A stretch of DNA of 64,000 bases, taken from contig NZ_CP015749.1 in assembly GCF_001742145.1 (NCBI RefSeq), forward strand, positions 2,790,001 to 2,854,000, in the 5' to 3' direction. Numbering within the stretch: position 1 is the first letter of the stretch; each line of letters starts with the position of its first letter. Of the stretch, positions 46,101 to 58,934 are shown piece after piece. This DNA comes from Pectobacterium parmentieri (GTDB taxonomy: Bacteria > Pseudomonadota > Gammaproteobacteria > Enterobacterales > Enterobacteriaceae). Below the pieces are notes generated by a model. That model had not been told where the DNA came from and did not search any database. It was given only the letters and a program-made list of their open reading frames with translations. The position numbers and the translations under genes are program-made.

Positions 46101-47615
46101 TCAGTGATCATTCATGCTGTGATAAATCTGTGTTTGACTACGTCCCATGGCTTTAGCTTGGTACATGGCAGAGTCGGCGTTAATTGCCAGTGTCAGAGAG
46201 TCAGAACCGTGCTCTGGGTACAACGCAATACCGATACTGCATGATATATCCAGCGTTTTACCATTGATTTCAAAAGGTTTATTCAATGCATTATGGATTT
46301 TATCGGCGACATAAAGTGTATTATCAATTTCTTTAATGCCCTGAAGCAGAATAATAAATTCATCACCGCTACGGCGATATACGGTATCCGAATCCCGAAC
46401 CGCCCCCCGCATACGCGCCGCCGCTTCTTTTAATAACAAGTCACCAACAGCATGTCCGAACGAATCGTTTATCTGTTTAAATTTATCGAGATCGAGGAAC
46501 ATCAGTGCGATTTTTCTGCCCGTTTGTTTAGATAACAGGATCGCTTGTTCCATTTGTTCAGCGAATGTCAGGCCATTAGCCAGTGACGTTAATGAATCAT
46601 AGTGTGCCAACTGCCGATAGTGCTCCTCGCTCCGCCGCAGCATATCAATGGCATGATATCGCTCGATAGCGATCGAAATCAGTTGTGCTGATTTCTCTAT
46701 AGAGAAAATTTCTTCTTCGGTCGGCGCATAGACTTTACGATGATAAACACTTAAAACGCCTAATATTTCTTTATTCTGGCCGATGATAGGTTCAGACCAA
46801 CAGGAACGCAGCCCGGCATATAATGCAAGCCCTTTATATAAGGACCAGTGCGGATGGACTGAGATATCTTCAGCAACTACGCGCTTTCCGGTATAAGCGG
46901 CGGTACCAAAAGAGGCCACACCATCGGCAATTTTTACATTATGAATAGCATTTTTATAAAAACCCGGCAGGCTTGGCGCGGATCCAAGCGTCAGACATTT
47001 CTTATCTTTATCGACTAGCAGAACAGAACAGACAATGCGGCCAGGATTTTTTTCTTCAACGCTGAAAATGATCGCATCCAGAATATCTTTTAGCGGCGCA
47101 CCGCTTGATAGCAGTTCTAGCGCGCGATTGTATGAATTATCATGATGTTCCTGCGATTTCCGCTCCGTGATATCTAACTTAATGCCAACATATTGAGTCG
47201 TGTTACTCGCCTTATTATATATTTTAACAATATTGGCCTTTTCCCAATACAGTTGCCCATCTTTACGCCGGTTAACGAACTCACCACTCCAAACATTACC
47301 TTTATTTATGGTAGCCCACAGGTCTTCATAAACGCTGGCATTGGTCATGCCTGAGTTTAATATATTCGTTTTTTTTCCAATCACTTCATCCGGCATATAG
47401 CCAGACATGGTAATAAACTGACGATTTACGTAAATAATTTCACAATTTTCATCTGCGATCATAATTGAGGCAGGGCTATATTCCATTGCAAAAAAAGTCA
47501 TGTTGAGAAAATCTTGTTTTTTCTGCTCAGTTTTAAACTTTTGTTTAATTTTTCTATTCTTCACAGAAGAAAACAATAGCAACAATAACAGTAAGGTTAT
47601 TATAATTTCATACAC
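46101..47615 (-). CDS. PAS-GAF diguanylate cyclase with SGDEF site
   Basis: A 504-residue inner-membrane signalling enzyme: one helix (4-17), PAS domain (about 38-150), GAF domain (about 165-318) and GGDEF domain (about 335-500). The active-site loop reads SGDEF (residues 415-419) in place of GGDEF, and an inhibitory RxxD site (RDSD, 406-409) lies five residues before it. It would make c-di-GMP for LapD next door; SGDEF cyclases have been shown to be active in some cases. From memory, the P. atrosepticum homologue is the non-canonical cyclase that controls secretion of the adhesin. Convergent with lapC. The promoter region is the 790-bp gap to its right. Confidence 0.9.
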   Translation of the reverse strand: MYEIIITLLLLLLLFSSVKNRKIKQKFKTEQKKQDFLNMTFFAMEYSPASIMIADENCEIIYVNRQFITMSGYMPDEVIGKKTNILNSGMTNASVYEDLWATINKGNVWSGEFVNRRKDGQLYWEKANIVKIYNKASNTTQYVGIKLDITERKSQEHHDNSYNRALELLSSGAPLKDILDAIIFSVEEKNPGRIVCSVLLVDKDKKCLTLGSAPSLPGFYKNAIHNVKIADGVASFGTAAYTGKRVVAEDISVHPHWSLYKGLALYAGLRSCWSEPIIGQNKEILGVLSVYHRKVYAPTEEEIFSIEKSAQLISIAIERYHAIDMLRRSEEHYRQLAHYDSLTSLANGLTFAEQMEQAILLSKQTGRKIALMFLDLDKFKQINDSFGHAVGDLLLKEAAARMRGAVRDSDTVYRRSGDEFIILLQGIKEIDNTLYVADKIHNALNKPFEINGKTLDISCSIGIALYPEHGSDSLTLAINADSAMYQAKAMGRSQTQIYHSMNDH

Positions 47616-48402
47616 AATAACACTCTCCTCAGGCCCGAGCGGTCCTGATCGTACAAATCACAACGCAGATGACGAAAAATCCCGGTAACAAACTCCGATC
47701 CCGCCGATTTTCGGGATCGGTGCATTTCCAGAGAGCAGAAAGGATAAAAGAAAAAACGCTCCATGAAGCAGGAGTGTTTAGAAACATAGCAACGTCAGCA
47801 TAAAGCCCCCGCATATGATTGTGCGCAGATAAAAACAGCAAATTCAAAAGAGTATCTTAATTTAATAGTAGTAATTGTTCGGGTTATAAGCTTTTCTAAT
47901 GGAATAAAAGAATATTCCTAGAGGTATATGGAGATATATTCTGAACGTCAATTTTTTGTAAGCAAATCAATTATACCAATAAGTATCATTGTTTTAATCA
48001 ATAAAATCTATCACAAAATGATTTTTGATCGTTAAGAGTGAACATTATATTTTTTTACCATTAAAAATCAAATAATTAAAATAAAAAAATAAAATCATTA
48101 ACTCAAACGCCTGATGATATATGTCATAATTTGATGCAAAATTTTCAACACCTCCTTTTCCCATTTTATTGAAATCAAACACTGTTATAACAAATAAAAC
48201 AAGAGTTAAATAACAAAAATAAAACAAAAACAGCATTTTGCTTCAACATAAAAAATGGAAGATGATGTTACTGGAGAGGCGATTTTTTATACGATTATAA
48301 AACATTAGAAAATATAATGAATTGATATAAAAGAAGAAAAAAGAAAGGATGTCTAGTGGCACTCTACTGAGCAAAGTGATATCCCAAACAACAGGTTATC
48401 GC
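47616..48402. other. Long AT-rich intergenic region
   Basis: About 790 bp between the cyclase start and the PdeH end, strongly AT-rich. It holds a perfect hairpin CCGATCCCG/CGGGATCGG at 47695-47720 and otherwise nothing I recognise. A 63-codon frame at 48045-48236 is discussed under findings. Confidence 0.5.
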
Positions 48403-49194
48403 CTATAGTTCGAGCTTCAACGCCTCAAAATTCTCAAACGGCTGGGGGCGCGAGAGATAGTAGCCTTGGGCAGCATAAGCATGTGATGCCTGAACTATCG
48501 CCCATTCTTCCTGTGTTTCGATCCCCTCAATCACCACATAATTGCAAAAACGTGATAGCAAGGCGATCAACGCAGGAAAAACCGTTCGTCCTTCACTACT
48601 TTGTTGCAAGAGAATAAAGAGCTCACGCGCGACTTTGATGCAGTCATACTGAGCCAGCATTAGTGATGAAAAATTCGCCATGCCACAGCCAAAATCATCC
48701 AACCACAATGTTTGTGCCTCTGGGAGTCTGGTTAGCACTTCTTTCGGCAGTCCCCCTTGATTTTCGACCATTTCAAAACGAATCCAAGGCATTTGCGCGA
48801 TCAGGCGTTTAGCTTCCAGATTATTTTGCAATGCCAATAACGTCATGCCATCTATGTTGACGGAAGCAAAAAGATCGTCACGAATAAACCGAAAACTCCA
48901 TTGAGACAAAAGTTGCAGTTGTTCTACAATAATTAACAGGCGGGTTTCAACATCAATATTGGCGAAGTATTTTTCAGGAGAGATAAATTTTTGCGGCAGG
49001 GTCGGAGAAAAAACGGAGGTCAGTAACTCAATAGCCATTAATTTACCAGATGTTCGGTAAATGGGCTGAAAAGTATACCGCCGTTGACATTGGTGCCAGT
49101 AATCAGCGCCTAACGGCTCCGCGTTTTCCTGTTGGAAAAATCCAGCTTCAAACTGATTAAGGTGACCTTCCTGCTGCACGATGAGTTCCGCCAT
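48403..49194 (-). CDS. pdeH: EAL-domain c-di-GMP phosphodiesterase, PdeH (YhjH)-like
   Basis: A 263-residue soluble EAL protein closely resembling E. coli PdeH along its whole length, including RRYTFQPIYRTSGKLMAIELL. The catalytic residues look intact: Glu56 in the IELL variant of EAL, Asn in SVNIDG, Glu in FEMVEN, the DDFG metal motif, Lys in IKVAREL, Glu in VIEGIET, and Gln in AAQGYYLSRP. It should degrade c-di-GMP to pGpG and so free LapG for adhesin release. In E. coli pdeH is a flagellar class III gene; I did not find a convincing FliA promoter. It lies at the end of the adhesion island. Confidence 0.85.
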   Translation of the reverse strand: MAELIVQQEGHLNQFEAGFFQQENAEPLGADYWHQCQRRYTFQPIYRTSGKLMAIELLTSVFSPTLPQKFISPEKYFANIDVETRLLIIVEQLQLLSQWSFRFIRDDLFASVNIDGMTLLALQNNLEAKRLIAQMPWIRFEMVENQGGLPKEVLTRLPEAQTLWLDDFGCGMANFSSLMLAQYDCIKVARELFILLQQSSEGRTVFPALIALLSRFCNYVVIEGIETQEEWAIVQASHAYAAQGYYLSRPQPFENFEALKLEL

Positions 49195-49926
<732 letters not shown>

Positions 49927-49943
49927 GCATCCGGTGACTGGGT

Positions 49944-50324
49944 TCAGCTTTCGATAATCACCGTCGCACAGGCATAGCGTCTTTCGTCAGCCAACGTCAC
50001 ATGTACGTGTTTAACGCCCATCTGTTCCGCCAACTCCGCCGCCTTAGCAAAAAAACGCAAACAAGGTTTGCCCAGCTCGTCATTAAAAACCTCAAACTGG
50101 TTGAACGCGAGCCCGTTGCGAATTCCCGTACCAAAAGCTTTTGCAGCCGCTTCTTTCACGGCAAAACGTTTGGCAAGGAAACGAACTGGCTGCTGATGCT
50201 GCTGATAATGTGCCCATTCAGCATCCGTCAGAACACGGCGAGCCAATCGCTCGCCTGAACGTTCAATAACAGCATCAATACGGGCGATTTCGACAATATC
50301 GGTTCCGAGCCCAAGGATCGCCAT
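49944..50324 (-). CDS. acpS: Holo-[acyl-carrier-protein] synthase
   Basis: A 126-residue enzyme that moves 4'-phosphopantetheine from CoA to apo-ACP. The metal-binding residues are Asp9 in [12 protein letters not shown] and the Glu in [15 protein letters not shown]. Its start overlaps the pdxJ stop, as in E. coli, where the two are coupled. Confidence 0.96.
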   Translation of the reverse strand: MAILGLGTDIVEIARIDAVIERSGERLARRVLTDAEWAHYQQHQQPVRFLAKRFAVKEAAAKAFGTGIRNGLAFNQFEVFNDELGKPCLRFFAKAAELAEQMGVKHVHVTLADERRYACATVIIES

Positions 50325-51055
50325 CAGCGGCGTGCTTCCCGCATCAAACTCTTCATTTCGGCAACCGCATCCTTCAGGCCGCTCATTACTGCACGCCCGA
50401 TAATGGCATGCCCGATATTTAATTCGTGCATTTCCGGCAGCGCGGCGATAGGCAGAACGTTATGGTACGTCAAACCATGACCTGCATTGACTTTAAGCCC
50501 TTGCGCAGCGGCATAAGTTGCAGCATCGCGAATACGCTCGAACTCATGCTGACGAGTTTCATCATCAGGTGCATCGGCATAGGCTCCCGTATGGATTTCA
50601 ATATAGGGTGCACCGCTGGCAACGGCGGCATCAATTTGCCGTTTATCCGCATCGATAAATAGCGAAACCAATATATTAGCCTGACTAAGTCTGGCTACCG
50701 CGTTATCAATTTTTTCCTGTTGCCCTGCGACATCCAATCCGCCTTCGGTCGTCACTTCCTGGCGTTTTTCCGGTACCAGACAGCAAAAATGCGGCTTCAC
50801 TTCACAAGCGATATTCAGCATTTCTTCCGTGACAGCCATTTCCAGATTCATTCGAGTTTGGAGCGTCTCTCTCAGTATCCGCACATCACGATCCGTAATA
50901 TGGCGACGATCTTCGCGCAAATGTACCGTAATGCCATCCGCTCCGGCCTGTTCAGCAACAAAAGCCGCCTGAACGGGGTCGGGATACGCCGTTCCACGCG
51001 CATTACGCAGTGTCGCGATGTGGTCAATGTTAATGCCAAGCAACAGTTCAGCCAT
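50324..51055 (-). CDS. pdxJ: Pyridoxine 5'-phosphate synthase
   Basis: A 243-residue TIM-barrel enzyme that joins 3-amino-1-phosphonooxypropan-2-one and deoxyxylulose-5-phosphate to make pyridoxine phosphate. The motifs [18 protein letters not shown] and the phosphate loop [10 protein letters not shown] are complete. Follows recO after 80 bp and overlaps acpS by one base. Confidence 0.97.
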   Translation of the reverse strand: MAELLLGINIDHIATLRNARGTAYPDPVQAAFVAEQAGADGITVHLREDRRHITDRDVRILRETLQTRMNLEMAVTEEMLNIACEVKPHFCCLVPEKRQEVTTEGGLDVAGQQEKIDNAVARLSQANILVSLFIDADKRQIDAAVASGAPYIEIHTGAYADAPDDETRQHEFERIRDAATYAAAQGLKVNAGHGLTYHNVLPIAALPEMHELNIGHAIIGRAVMSGLKDAVAEMKSLMREARR

Positions 51056-51135
51056 GATAAATCCTCGATAAAGTCATGCACGGTACGTGGGAGTTTACAC
51101 CGATGTCACAGCGCCGGGGTACTGACGAAAGGGGA

Positions 51136-51873
51136 TTATTTATCAGAAGAGGTGGGTTTGGACAAATTAGCAGCAGGAACAAACTGTCGAAACAGCTCAC
51201 GACTTTTCAGCGGTTTCCCTCCCAAATACGGCTTTAACGCGATGCGGGTGAAACGCTTTGCTGCCTTTAGTGTTCCAGTATCAGGAAATTCACGTGATGC
51301 CAGCGAGCGTAACTCATGTCCGGTAAAGCTTTTATTATCAACAACCAGACTGGCAATAAATCCCCTTTCCTCTCGATACTGATAGGTCATGGTATCTGCC
51401 ACAGATTCACCGCTGCCGGCACAATGCAGGAAATCGACGCCGTATCCCAAATAGCTCAATAACGCTAATTCAAAACGCCTTAGTGCCGGTTCCGGAGAAG
51501 CATCTTGTGCAGCAAGGTGTTGTAAACAATGGAGATAGTCAAAGAAAAGGGCGGAGTAATTGGTTTCATGCTCCAGCACACGAGACAGCAGCTCATTAAC
51601 ATATAAACCGCTATAAAGCATGGAGCCAGTCAGTGGTAACGCCAGCGAAACGGGTTCCGCGCTGCGTAATGTTTTAACTTCTCCCCGCCCACTCCAACGC
51701 ACCAGCAGCGGAGTGAAAGGCTGTAAACAACCTTTCAGGCTAGAGCGGCGGGCTCGCGCGCCTTTGGCAAGCACGCGAACTCGACCATCGCTTTCGCTGA
51801 ACAGATCCAGCAATAAGCTGGTTTCACTATAAGGTCGCCCATGCAAGACAAATGCGCGCTGCCAGCCTTCCAT
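51136..51873 (-). CDS. recO: DNA repair protein RecO
   Basis: A 245-residue RecFOR-pathway mediator that helps load RecA onto SSB-coated DNA and anneals strands. An N-terminal OB fold (residues 1-80; [28 protein letters not shown]) and a helical C-terminal part are recognisable. It lies 11 bp downstream of era, in the rnc-era-recO operon. Confidence 0.95.
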   Translation of the reverse strand: MEGWQRAFVLHGRPYSETSLLLDLFSESDGRVRVLAKGARARRSSLKGCLQPFTPLLVRWSGRGEVKTLRSAEPVSLALPLTGSMLYSGLYVNELLSRVLEHETNYSALFFDYLHCLQHLAAQDASPEPALRRFELALLSYLGYGVDFLHCAGSGESVADTMTYQYREERGFIASLVVDNKSFTGHELRSLASREFPDTGTLKAAKRFTRIALKPYLGGKPLKSRELFRQFVPAANLSKPTSSDK

Positions 51874-51884
51874 CGGCGTGAACC

Positions 51885-53470
<1,586 letters not shown>

Positions 53471-53586
53471 TTACCAATAGATCAACGATGCGTCAAAAAC
53501 AGCAGCATACGGAACAACCCTGCTTACCAATTCGGTCAAAACTGTTTCGTTTGCATTGGCTCCCATAAGGGAGCCTGCCTTTCAGC

Positions 53587-53661
53587 CCATCATACTTCGC
53601 ATTGCATGTACGTTAGCGGTGTAAATGGTAACGTTTTGTCCTGCAATCCGCATTATTTAGG
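53587..53661 (+). repeat. Dispersed intergenic repeat, copy 4
   Basis: Starts CATCATACTTCGCATTGCAT and ends GTTTTGTCCTGCAATCCGC then ATTATTTAGG, sharing both ends with copy 1 at 8149-8286, but with a shorter middle. It lies between rnc and lepB. Confidence 0.6.
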
Positions 53662-53739
53662 GCCCGTTCTTTCAAAAAAACGTTTCGGAAAATATTCTAC
53701 AACGGACAGCATCAGAATGCTGCCTGTATCTTATTTTGC

Positions 53740-54705
53740 TTAATGAATACCGCCGATGCGACTCAAACGTACACCGGTAGGCCATTCACCTTCCTGCTTC
53801 TCAAAGCTCATCCAGATAGCGGTGGCTTTACCGACCAGATTTCTCTCCGGCACAAAGCCCCAATAGCGACTATCCAGACTGTTGTCTCGGTTATCACCCA
53901 TCATGAAGTAATGCCCAGTAGGGACAACCCATGTCGCAAGCTGCTGCTGCGATTGCTGGTAATAACCACCAAGTTGATCCTGCTGGCCCGGTACTAACAG
54001 AATATTATGCGTGACATTGCCTAATGACTCTTTGCGCGCGCCCATGCGGACCCCCTCCACGCTGTTGTCATTAGCCGGCACCGAGTAAAAACCGCCACGC
54101 GATTCCCCCCCAGGCTGGTTGAAAGTCTGAACAAAATCGCTAGGCTGCACATTACTGTATGTAACTGCCAGTGCAGTATCACACGCCTGCTGCCCTTGGC
54201 AGGATGGACGAATCGTTACCTGCTTGGTTATCGGGTTATAGCTGACGCGATCGCCCGGCACACCAACCACGCGCTTGATGAAATCCACTCTGGGATCGGA
54301 CGGATATTTAAATACCACCACGTCGCCACGCTTCGGATGCCCCGTTTCGATCAGCGTTTTCTGCGTGAAGGGTTCTTTAATGCCATAGGCAAATTTCTCC
54401 ACCAGAATAAAATCGCCGATCAACAGCGTTGGCATCATTGAACCGGATGGAATTTGAAACGGCTCATAAATGAAGGAGCGCACGACCAGTACCAAAGCCA
54501 CTACCGGGAAAACGGACGCTATCGTCTCAATCCACCCAGGTTGTTGAATGGCTTTCGATGAAATCGCACTATCAGCCAAAGCGGCACCGCTCATCGCAGC
54601 AAATTTTTTCCGGCGAGCAGGTGCCCAGACGAAGCGCTCCAAACACCAGACGATCCCCGTGACCAGCGTCACCAATGCCAAAATTACGGCAAACATATTG
54701 GCCAT
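53740..54705 (-). CDS. lepB: Signal peptidase I
   Basis: A 321-residue inner-membrane protease that cleaves Sec and Tat signal peptides. Two helices at the N-terminus (about 4-22 and 61-77), the nucleophile Ser in IPSGSMMPTL and the general-base Lys in DFIKRVVGVPGD are present, followed by MGDNRDNSLDSRYWG. Same direction as lepA, 16 bp after it. Confidence 0.97.
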   Translation of the reverse strand: MANMFAVILALVTLVTGIVWCLERFVWAPARRKKFAAMSGAALADSAISSKAIQQPGWIETIASVFPVVALVLVVRSFIYEPFQIPSGSMMPTLLIGDFILVEKFAYGIKEPFTQKTLIETGHPKRGDVVVFKYPSDPRVDFIKRVVGVPGDRVSYNPITKQVTIRPSCQGQQACDTALAVTYSNVQPSDFVQTFNQPGGESRGGFYSVPANDNSVEGVRMGARKESLGNVTHNILLVPGQQDQLGGYYQQSQQQLATWVVPTGHYFMMGDNRDNSLDSRYWGFVPERNLVGKATAIWMSFEKQEGEWPTGVRLSRIGGIH

Positions 54706-54721
54706 GCCAACTCCTCAGAAT

Positions 54722-56521
54722 TTATTTACTGTCTTTGCCGACGTGCAGAATTGCCAGAAACGCTTCTTGCGGCAGCTCGACGTTACCGACCTGCTTCATA
54801 CGTTTCTTACCGTCTTTCTGTTTCTGCAACAATTTCTTCTTACGGCTGACGTCGCCACCATAACATTTGGCCAGTACGTTTTTACGCAATTGCTTAACCG
54901 TAGAGCGCGCAATAATGTGGTTACCAATCGCGGCCTGAATCGCAATATCAAACTGCTGACGCGGAATCAATTCTTTCATCTTTTCGACGAACTCACGGCC
55001 ACGATATTGTGAATTATCACGGTGAGTAATCAGGGCCAATGCATCGACACGTTCGTTGTTGATTAAGACATCAACACGCACCATGTCTGATGTCTGGAAA
55101 CGTTTGAAGCTGTAATCCAACGATGCATAGCCACGCGAGGTTGATTTCAGGCGATCAAAGAAATCGAGGACGACTTCAGCCATCGGGATTTCATAGGTCA
55201 ACGCAACCTGATTGCCGTGATACACCATGTTCGTCTGCACACCACGCTTCTCAATACAAAGCGTAATCACATTGCCCAAATATTCCTGTGGCATCAGCAT
55301 GTGGCACTCGGCAATCGGCTCGCGCAGTTCCTGAATATTGTTCAACGGCGGCAGTTTAGACGGGCTATCGACATAAATGGTTTCTTTCGCCGTCGTTTCT
55401 ACTTCATACACTACCGTCGGTGCCGTGGTAATCAGTTCCAGATCGTACTCACGTTCCAGACGTTCCTGAATGATCTCCATATGCAGCAGCCCCAGGAAGC
55501 CACAACGGAAACCAAAGCCAAGCGCAGTAGAGCTTTCCGGCTCATAGAACAGAGAGGCATCATTGAGGCTCAGCTTACCTAATGCATCACGGAATGCTTC
55601 ATAATCGTCGGAACTGATCGGGAACAGACCAGCATAGACCTGCGGTTTGACTTTCTTGAAGCCTGGCAACGCTTTTTCAGCCGGCTGACGTGCCAGCGTC
55701 AGGGTATCCCCGACAGGCGCACCCAAAATATCCTTGATGGCACACACCAACCAGCCTACTTCGCCGCAGTTCAATACATCACGGTCGATCTGCTTCGGTG
55801 TAAAAATGCCGAGACGGTCGGCGTTATACACCTGACCCGTACTCATTACCTTAATTTTGTCGCCTTTACGCATCGTGCCGTTTTTGATACGAACCAGCGA
55901 CACAACGCCAAGGTAGTTATCAAACCAGGAGTCGATAATCAGCGCCTGCAACGGGGCATCCACACTGCCTTCCGGCGGCGGAATATCACGCACCAGACGA
56001 TCCAGAATATCCGGCACGCCAACGCCTGTTTTCGCGGAGCAGCGCACAGCATCAGTGGCATCAATGCCAACAATGTCTTCAATTTCTTGAGCAACGCGAT
56101 CAGGGTCAGCGGCAGGCAGGTCGATCTTGTTCAGAACCGGCACCACTTCCAGATTCATATCCAACGCCGTATAGCAGTTAGCCAGCGTTTGGGCTTCAAC
56201 ACCCTGTCCTGCATCGACGACAAGCAGTGCACCTTCACAGGCAGCAAGCGAACGAGAAACCTCATAAGAGAAGTCAACGTGCCCAGGCGTATCAATGAAG
56301 TTTAACTGGTAGGTTTGACCATCCTGCGCTTTATAATCCAGCGTCACACTTTGCGCTTTAATCGTTATTCCGCGTTCACGTTCCAGATCCATGGAATCCA
56401 GAACCTGCGCAGCCATTTCACGCTCGGTTAAACCGCCACAGATCTGGATAATACGGTCAGATAACGTCGATTTACCGTGGTCGATATGGGCAATAATGGA
56501 GAAATTTCGTATATGCTTCAT
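54722..56521 (-). CDS. lepA: Elongation factor 4 (LepA)
   Basis: A 599-residue translational GTPase, the E. coli length, that acts on stalled or initiating ribosomes. G1 AHIDHGKST, switch [11 protein letters not shown]3 DTPGHVDF and G4 NKIDLP are intact, as is the C-terminal LepA domain. The start at 56521 ([10 protein letters not shown]) matches the family; the frame continues 33 codons upstream without family support. It precedes lepB in one operon. Confidence 0.97.
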   Translation of the reverse strand: MKHIRNFSIIAHIDHGKSTLSDRIIQICGGLTEREMAAQVLDSMDLERERGITIKAQSVTLDYKAQDGQTYQLNFIDTPGHVDFSYEVSRSLAACEGALLVVDAGQGVEAQTLANCYTALDMNLEVVPVLNKIDLPAADPDRVAQEIEDIVGIDATDAVRCSAKTGVGVPDILDRLVRDIPPPEGSVDAPLQALIIDSWFDNYLGVVSLVRIKNGTMRKGDKIKVMSTGQVYNADRLGIFTPKQIDRDVLNCGEVGWLVCAIKDILGAPVGDTLTLARQPAEKALPGFKKVKPQVYAGLFPISSDDYEAFRDALGKLSLNDASLFYEPESSTALGFGFRCGFLGLLHMEIIQERLEREYDLELITTAPTVVYEVETTAKETIYVDSPSKLPPLNNIQELREPIAECHMLMPQEYLGNVITLCIEKRGVQTNMVYHGNQVALTYEIPMAEVVLDFFDRLKSTSRGYASLDYSFKRFQTSDMVRVDVLINNERVDALALITHRDNSQYRGREFVEKMKELIPRQQFDIAIQAAIGNHIIARSTVKQLRKNVLAKCYGGDVSRKKKLLQKQKDGKKRMKQVGNVELPQEAFLAILHVGKDSK

Positions 56522-56816
56522 TATAAAAATTTTTCTACCTTGATATTCCTGAAATTCTTGCCGATCGGCATGCGCATAGGTGAAAACAGCAGCGATGTTA
56601 TTCCACCTGAATCGCAGCATTCTACATGCGAGAAGCGTGAAAACCTAGTCATGTCCAGTGCATTCCCCTTGATTATGACGGTTTTATTTGGAATAACAGA
56701 ACAACGAGAGGAAAGCAGGAAGTAAAGTGCCATCACGTGGTAAATATCGTGTCGAACGATAACAAAATAGTGAACAGGATTTCCGCAACACACGTCTTTA
56801 TGCTCAGACGTACAGG

Positions 56817-57269
56817 TCAATTTTGTAACAGCGTGCCAGGCAACGCAATTTGCAGGATAATAGGCTCATAACGCTTATTTTTACCTAACCGCTTTGCCCA
56901 TCGCTTCACGCAGATAAACGCCAGCCCGCCCCCCAGCAATGCACCGCTAACGGCAGCTAGATCGGTACTGAATAGCGTTTGGAATATCGCCGCCCCGAAC
57001 AGCAATCCAACGAGCGGAACGAAGTAAACCAGAGCAGCAGAAAGCAACAATCGCCCCTCAGAAATACCTAATTCCACTTTTTGCCCCACTTCCAAAGGCC
57101 TATCGTAAGGGACATGGAGCGTATTTTCAGCAGAAAGCCCAAGCTGACTTAATAAGCCGGTTCCACACGACGAGCGGGATTTACAACTGCCACACCCCGC
57201 ACTGGGTTCACACCGCAGTTCCGCAATGCCATTCTGCCATGACACAACCGTTGCCCATTCTTTAATCAT
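56817..57269 (-). CDS. rseC: SoxR-reducing system protein RseC
   Basis: A 150-residue inner-membrane protein of the rpoE operon. A Cys-rich N-terminus (CEPSAGCGSCKSRSSCG) is followed by two helices (about 72-91 and 100-120). Linked in E. coli to SoxR reduction and modest control of sigma-E. Overlaps rseB by four bases. Confidence 0.93.
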   Translation of the reverse strand: MIKEWATVVSWQNGIAELRCEPSAGCGSCKSRSSCGTGLLSQLGLSAENTLHVPYDRPLEVGQKVELGISEGRLLLSAALVYFVPLVGLLFGAAIFQTLFSTDLAAVSGALLGGGLAFICVKRWAKRLGKNKRYEPIILQIALPGTLLQN

Positions 57270-58228
57270 GGCTGAGCCGTCAAAAGGATGCTGTCAGCGA
57301 TTCGTTTAGCCGTAGAAGGTGGAATATCACCGACAACGGTAATCTCACGATTTCCCCGCATAACAGTGTGAATAGAGCGTCGACCAGTGAGCAGTGACTG
57401 CTCCTCACTCACGTCAGAAGACGGGCTAATATTAATCGAAAAACTAAACAAACCATCGCTGTACAGGCGTGTTTCGATCGGAATAGATGAACCGGGCAAG
57501 ATTTTTTTGCTGTGCGAAAGCGCTTTCATTCCTGTAGGCAACCATTCTGGCTCCCAAGAAAAATTGCCTTTTTCTGCGGCAGGCGCAGGTAGAACAGAAG
57601 GCAGTGTGATCCCTTCTAGCGGACGCATTACGCTAACCACATCATCGTCAACAATCAGCGATGTTGTTAAGAATTGTTCCAACCGCTTGTCACCATTACG
57701 ATCCTGTAAATCGATACGCAGTGGAAGTTTAGATTCCGCATCAATCCACACAGTATAGCTGTAGCGTGTGCCATCGCGTGAAATAACGCGAACTCCCAGA
57801 GCCAGACGATCGGCAATACGCACCCGCCCATCTGCGGGAACAAAATCATAATAGGGCGATAACTTCTGGAAATCGGCAAAGACGAGGGAAGGAAGAGAGT
57901 CGACGATATGATCGCTGGTGAGCGTAAATGGCTCAAAACCGGGATCGAAGTAGCTGACCTCATTGCCGCGCTGCACAATTTCGCGCCGCGGACCATCCAT
58001 AAACAGCAGTTGCGCCAAGGAATGGTTATTGACCACGGCATGACGATACCGTACCGATTCGAATCCTTGCGGGGTGATGTTGATAAATGAAATTTCGTAA
58101 TTCAGAGAACGAACTGCGCCATTCATCTGCTGCAGCAACGCGCCCGGCTCAACATTTTGAGCCGGGGCGAAAGTAGAATAAAACAGGCTGCCAATCAGAA
58201 AACAGGCGGCGGACCAAACGTGCTTCAT
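57266..58228 (-). CDS. rseB: Sigma-E regulatory protein RseB
   Basis: A 320-residue periplasmic protein with signal peptide 1-23, which binds RseA and senses mislocalised lipopolysaccharide. The MucB/RseB lipoprotein-like fold shows in QQMNGAVRSLNYEISFINITPQGFESVRYRHA. The start coincides with the last base of rseA. Confidence 0.95.
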   Translation of the reverse strand: MKHVWSAACFLIGSLFYSTFAPAQNVEPGALLQQMNGAVRSLNYEISFINITPQGFESVRYRHAVVNNHSLAQLLFMDGPRREIVQRGNEVSYFDPGFEPFTLTSDHIVDSLPSLVFADFQKLSPYYDFVPADGRVRIADRLALGVRVISRDGTRYSYTVWIDAESKLPLRIDLQDRNGDKRLEQFLTTSLIVDDDVVSVMRPLEGITLPSVLPAPAAEKGNFSWEPEWLPTGMKALSHSKKILPGSSIPIETRLYSDGLFSFSINISPSSDVSEEQSLLTGRRSIHTVMRGNREITVVGDIPPSTAKRIADSILLTAQP

Positions 58229-58875
58229 TACCGGGGCTGTGTTCCTAATGATTGAGTGCCGGGAACCTGAATAGCCGCTTGCTGATCGTCCTGCGGCAAA
58301 GCATGCTCGGCATGCAATCGGCGCTGTAATTCGTAGTCCTGCAAAATGGCGTTAAGGCGATTACGCTGCATATCAGATTTTTGTTGGCCACTGTGAGGGG
58401 CAATATTTTCTGACGGCACGCCCAAGCTCACAGGGGAAGCCGTGCCCATAGCAGGTAAGGTGCTGAACACGCCGGATTCCACAACATGTTCGGGCGCATT
58501 GCCCTGCTGATAATTTTGTACACCAACAATCACGGCTAAAGATACGCAGGCAGCAACACCGACTTGCGTCAGTTGGCTGCCCCACGGGCGGATTTTATGC
58601 CAGAACGGCATCTTCACCCACTCGACAGGTTGTGGCTGAGATTCAGGCTGCGCTTGTGGAACCAGGCGAACAGGTTCTTTTTCGATTGCAGCGGCAACAC
58701 GAGATGCGATGTCTATGTGAATCACGTTTTCACTCACATCACCACGTAACGCATCACGAATTAGATGATAACTTTGCCAACTTTGCTGCAACGCGTCATC
58801 CCGTGACAATGCACCTAACAGTTCGGAATCTACTGCTTCGCCATCCATTAAAGCGGAAAGTTTCTCTTTCTGCAT
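58228..58875 (-). CDS. rseA: Anti-sigma-E factor RseA
   Basis: A 215-residue inner-membrane anti-sigma factor. The cytoplasmic part (1-~98) starts MQKEKLSALMDGEAVDSELL and binds RpoE; one helix (about 101-120) is followed by a periplasmic part that binds RseB and is cut by DegS. 59 bp downstream of rpoE. Confidence 0.95.
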   Translation of the reverse strand: MQKEKLSALMDGEAVDSELLGALSRDDALQQSWQSYHLIRDALRGDVSENVIHIDIASRVAAAIEKEPVRLVPQAQPESQPQPVEWVKMPFWHKIRPWGSQLTQVGVAACVSLAVIVGVQNYQQGNAPEHVVESGVFSTLPAMGTASPVSLGVPSENIAPHSGQQKSDMQRNRLNAILQDYELQRRLHAEHALPQDDQQAAIQVPGTQSLGTQPR

Positions 58876-58934
58876 ACCGACACCCTTACCTTGTCAAATC
58901 CATCATTAGTCATGCGGATAGCTGGAAACGCTCG

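Noticed and set aside
47695..47720. Hairpin as a terminator
   Set aside because: Perfect 9-bp stem but no T-run on either strand; kept only as a note on the gap.
56522..56620. 33-residue extension of LepA
   Set aside because: LepA of 599 residues starts at MKHIRNF as in E. coli; the extra peptide has no family match.
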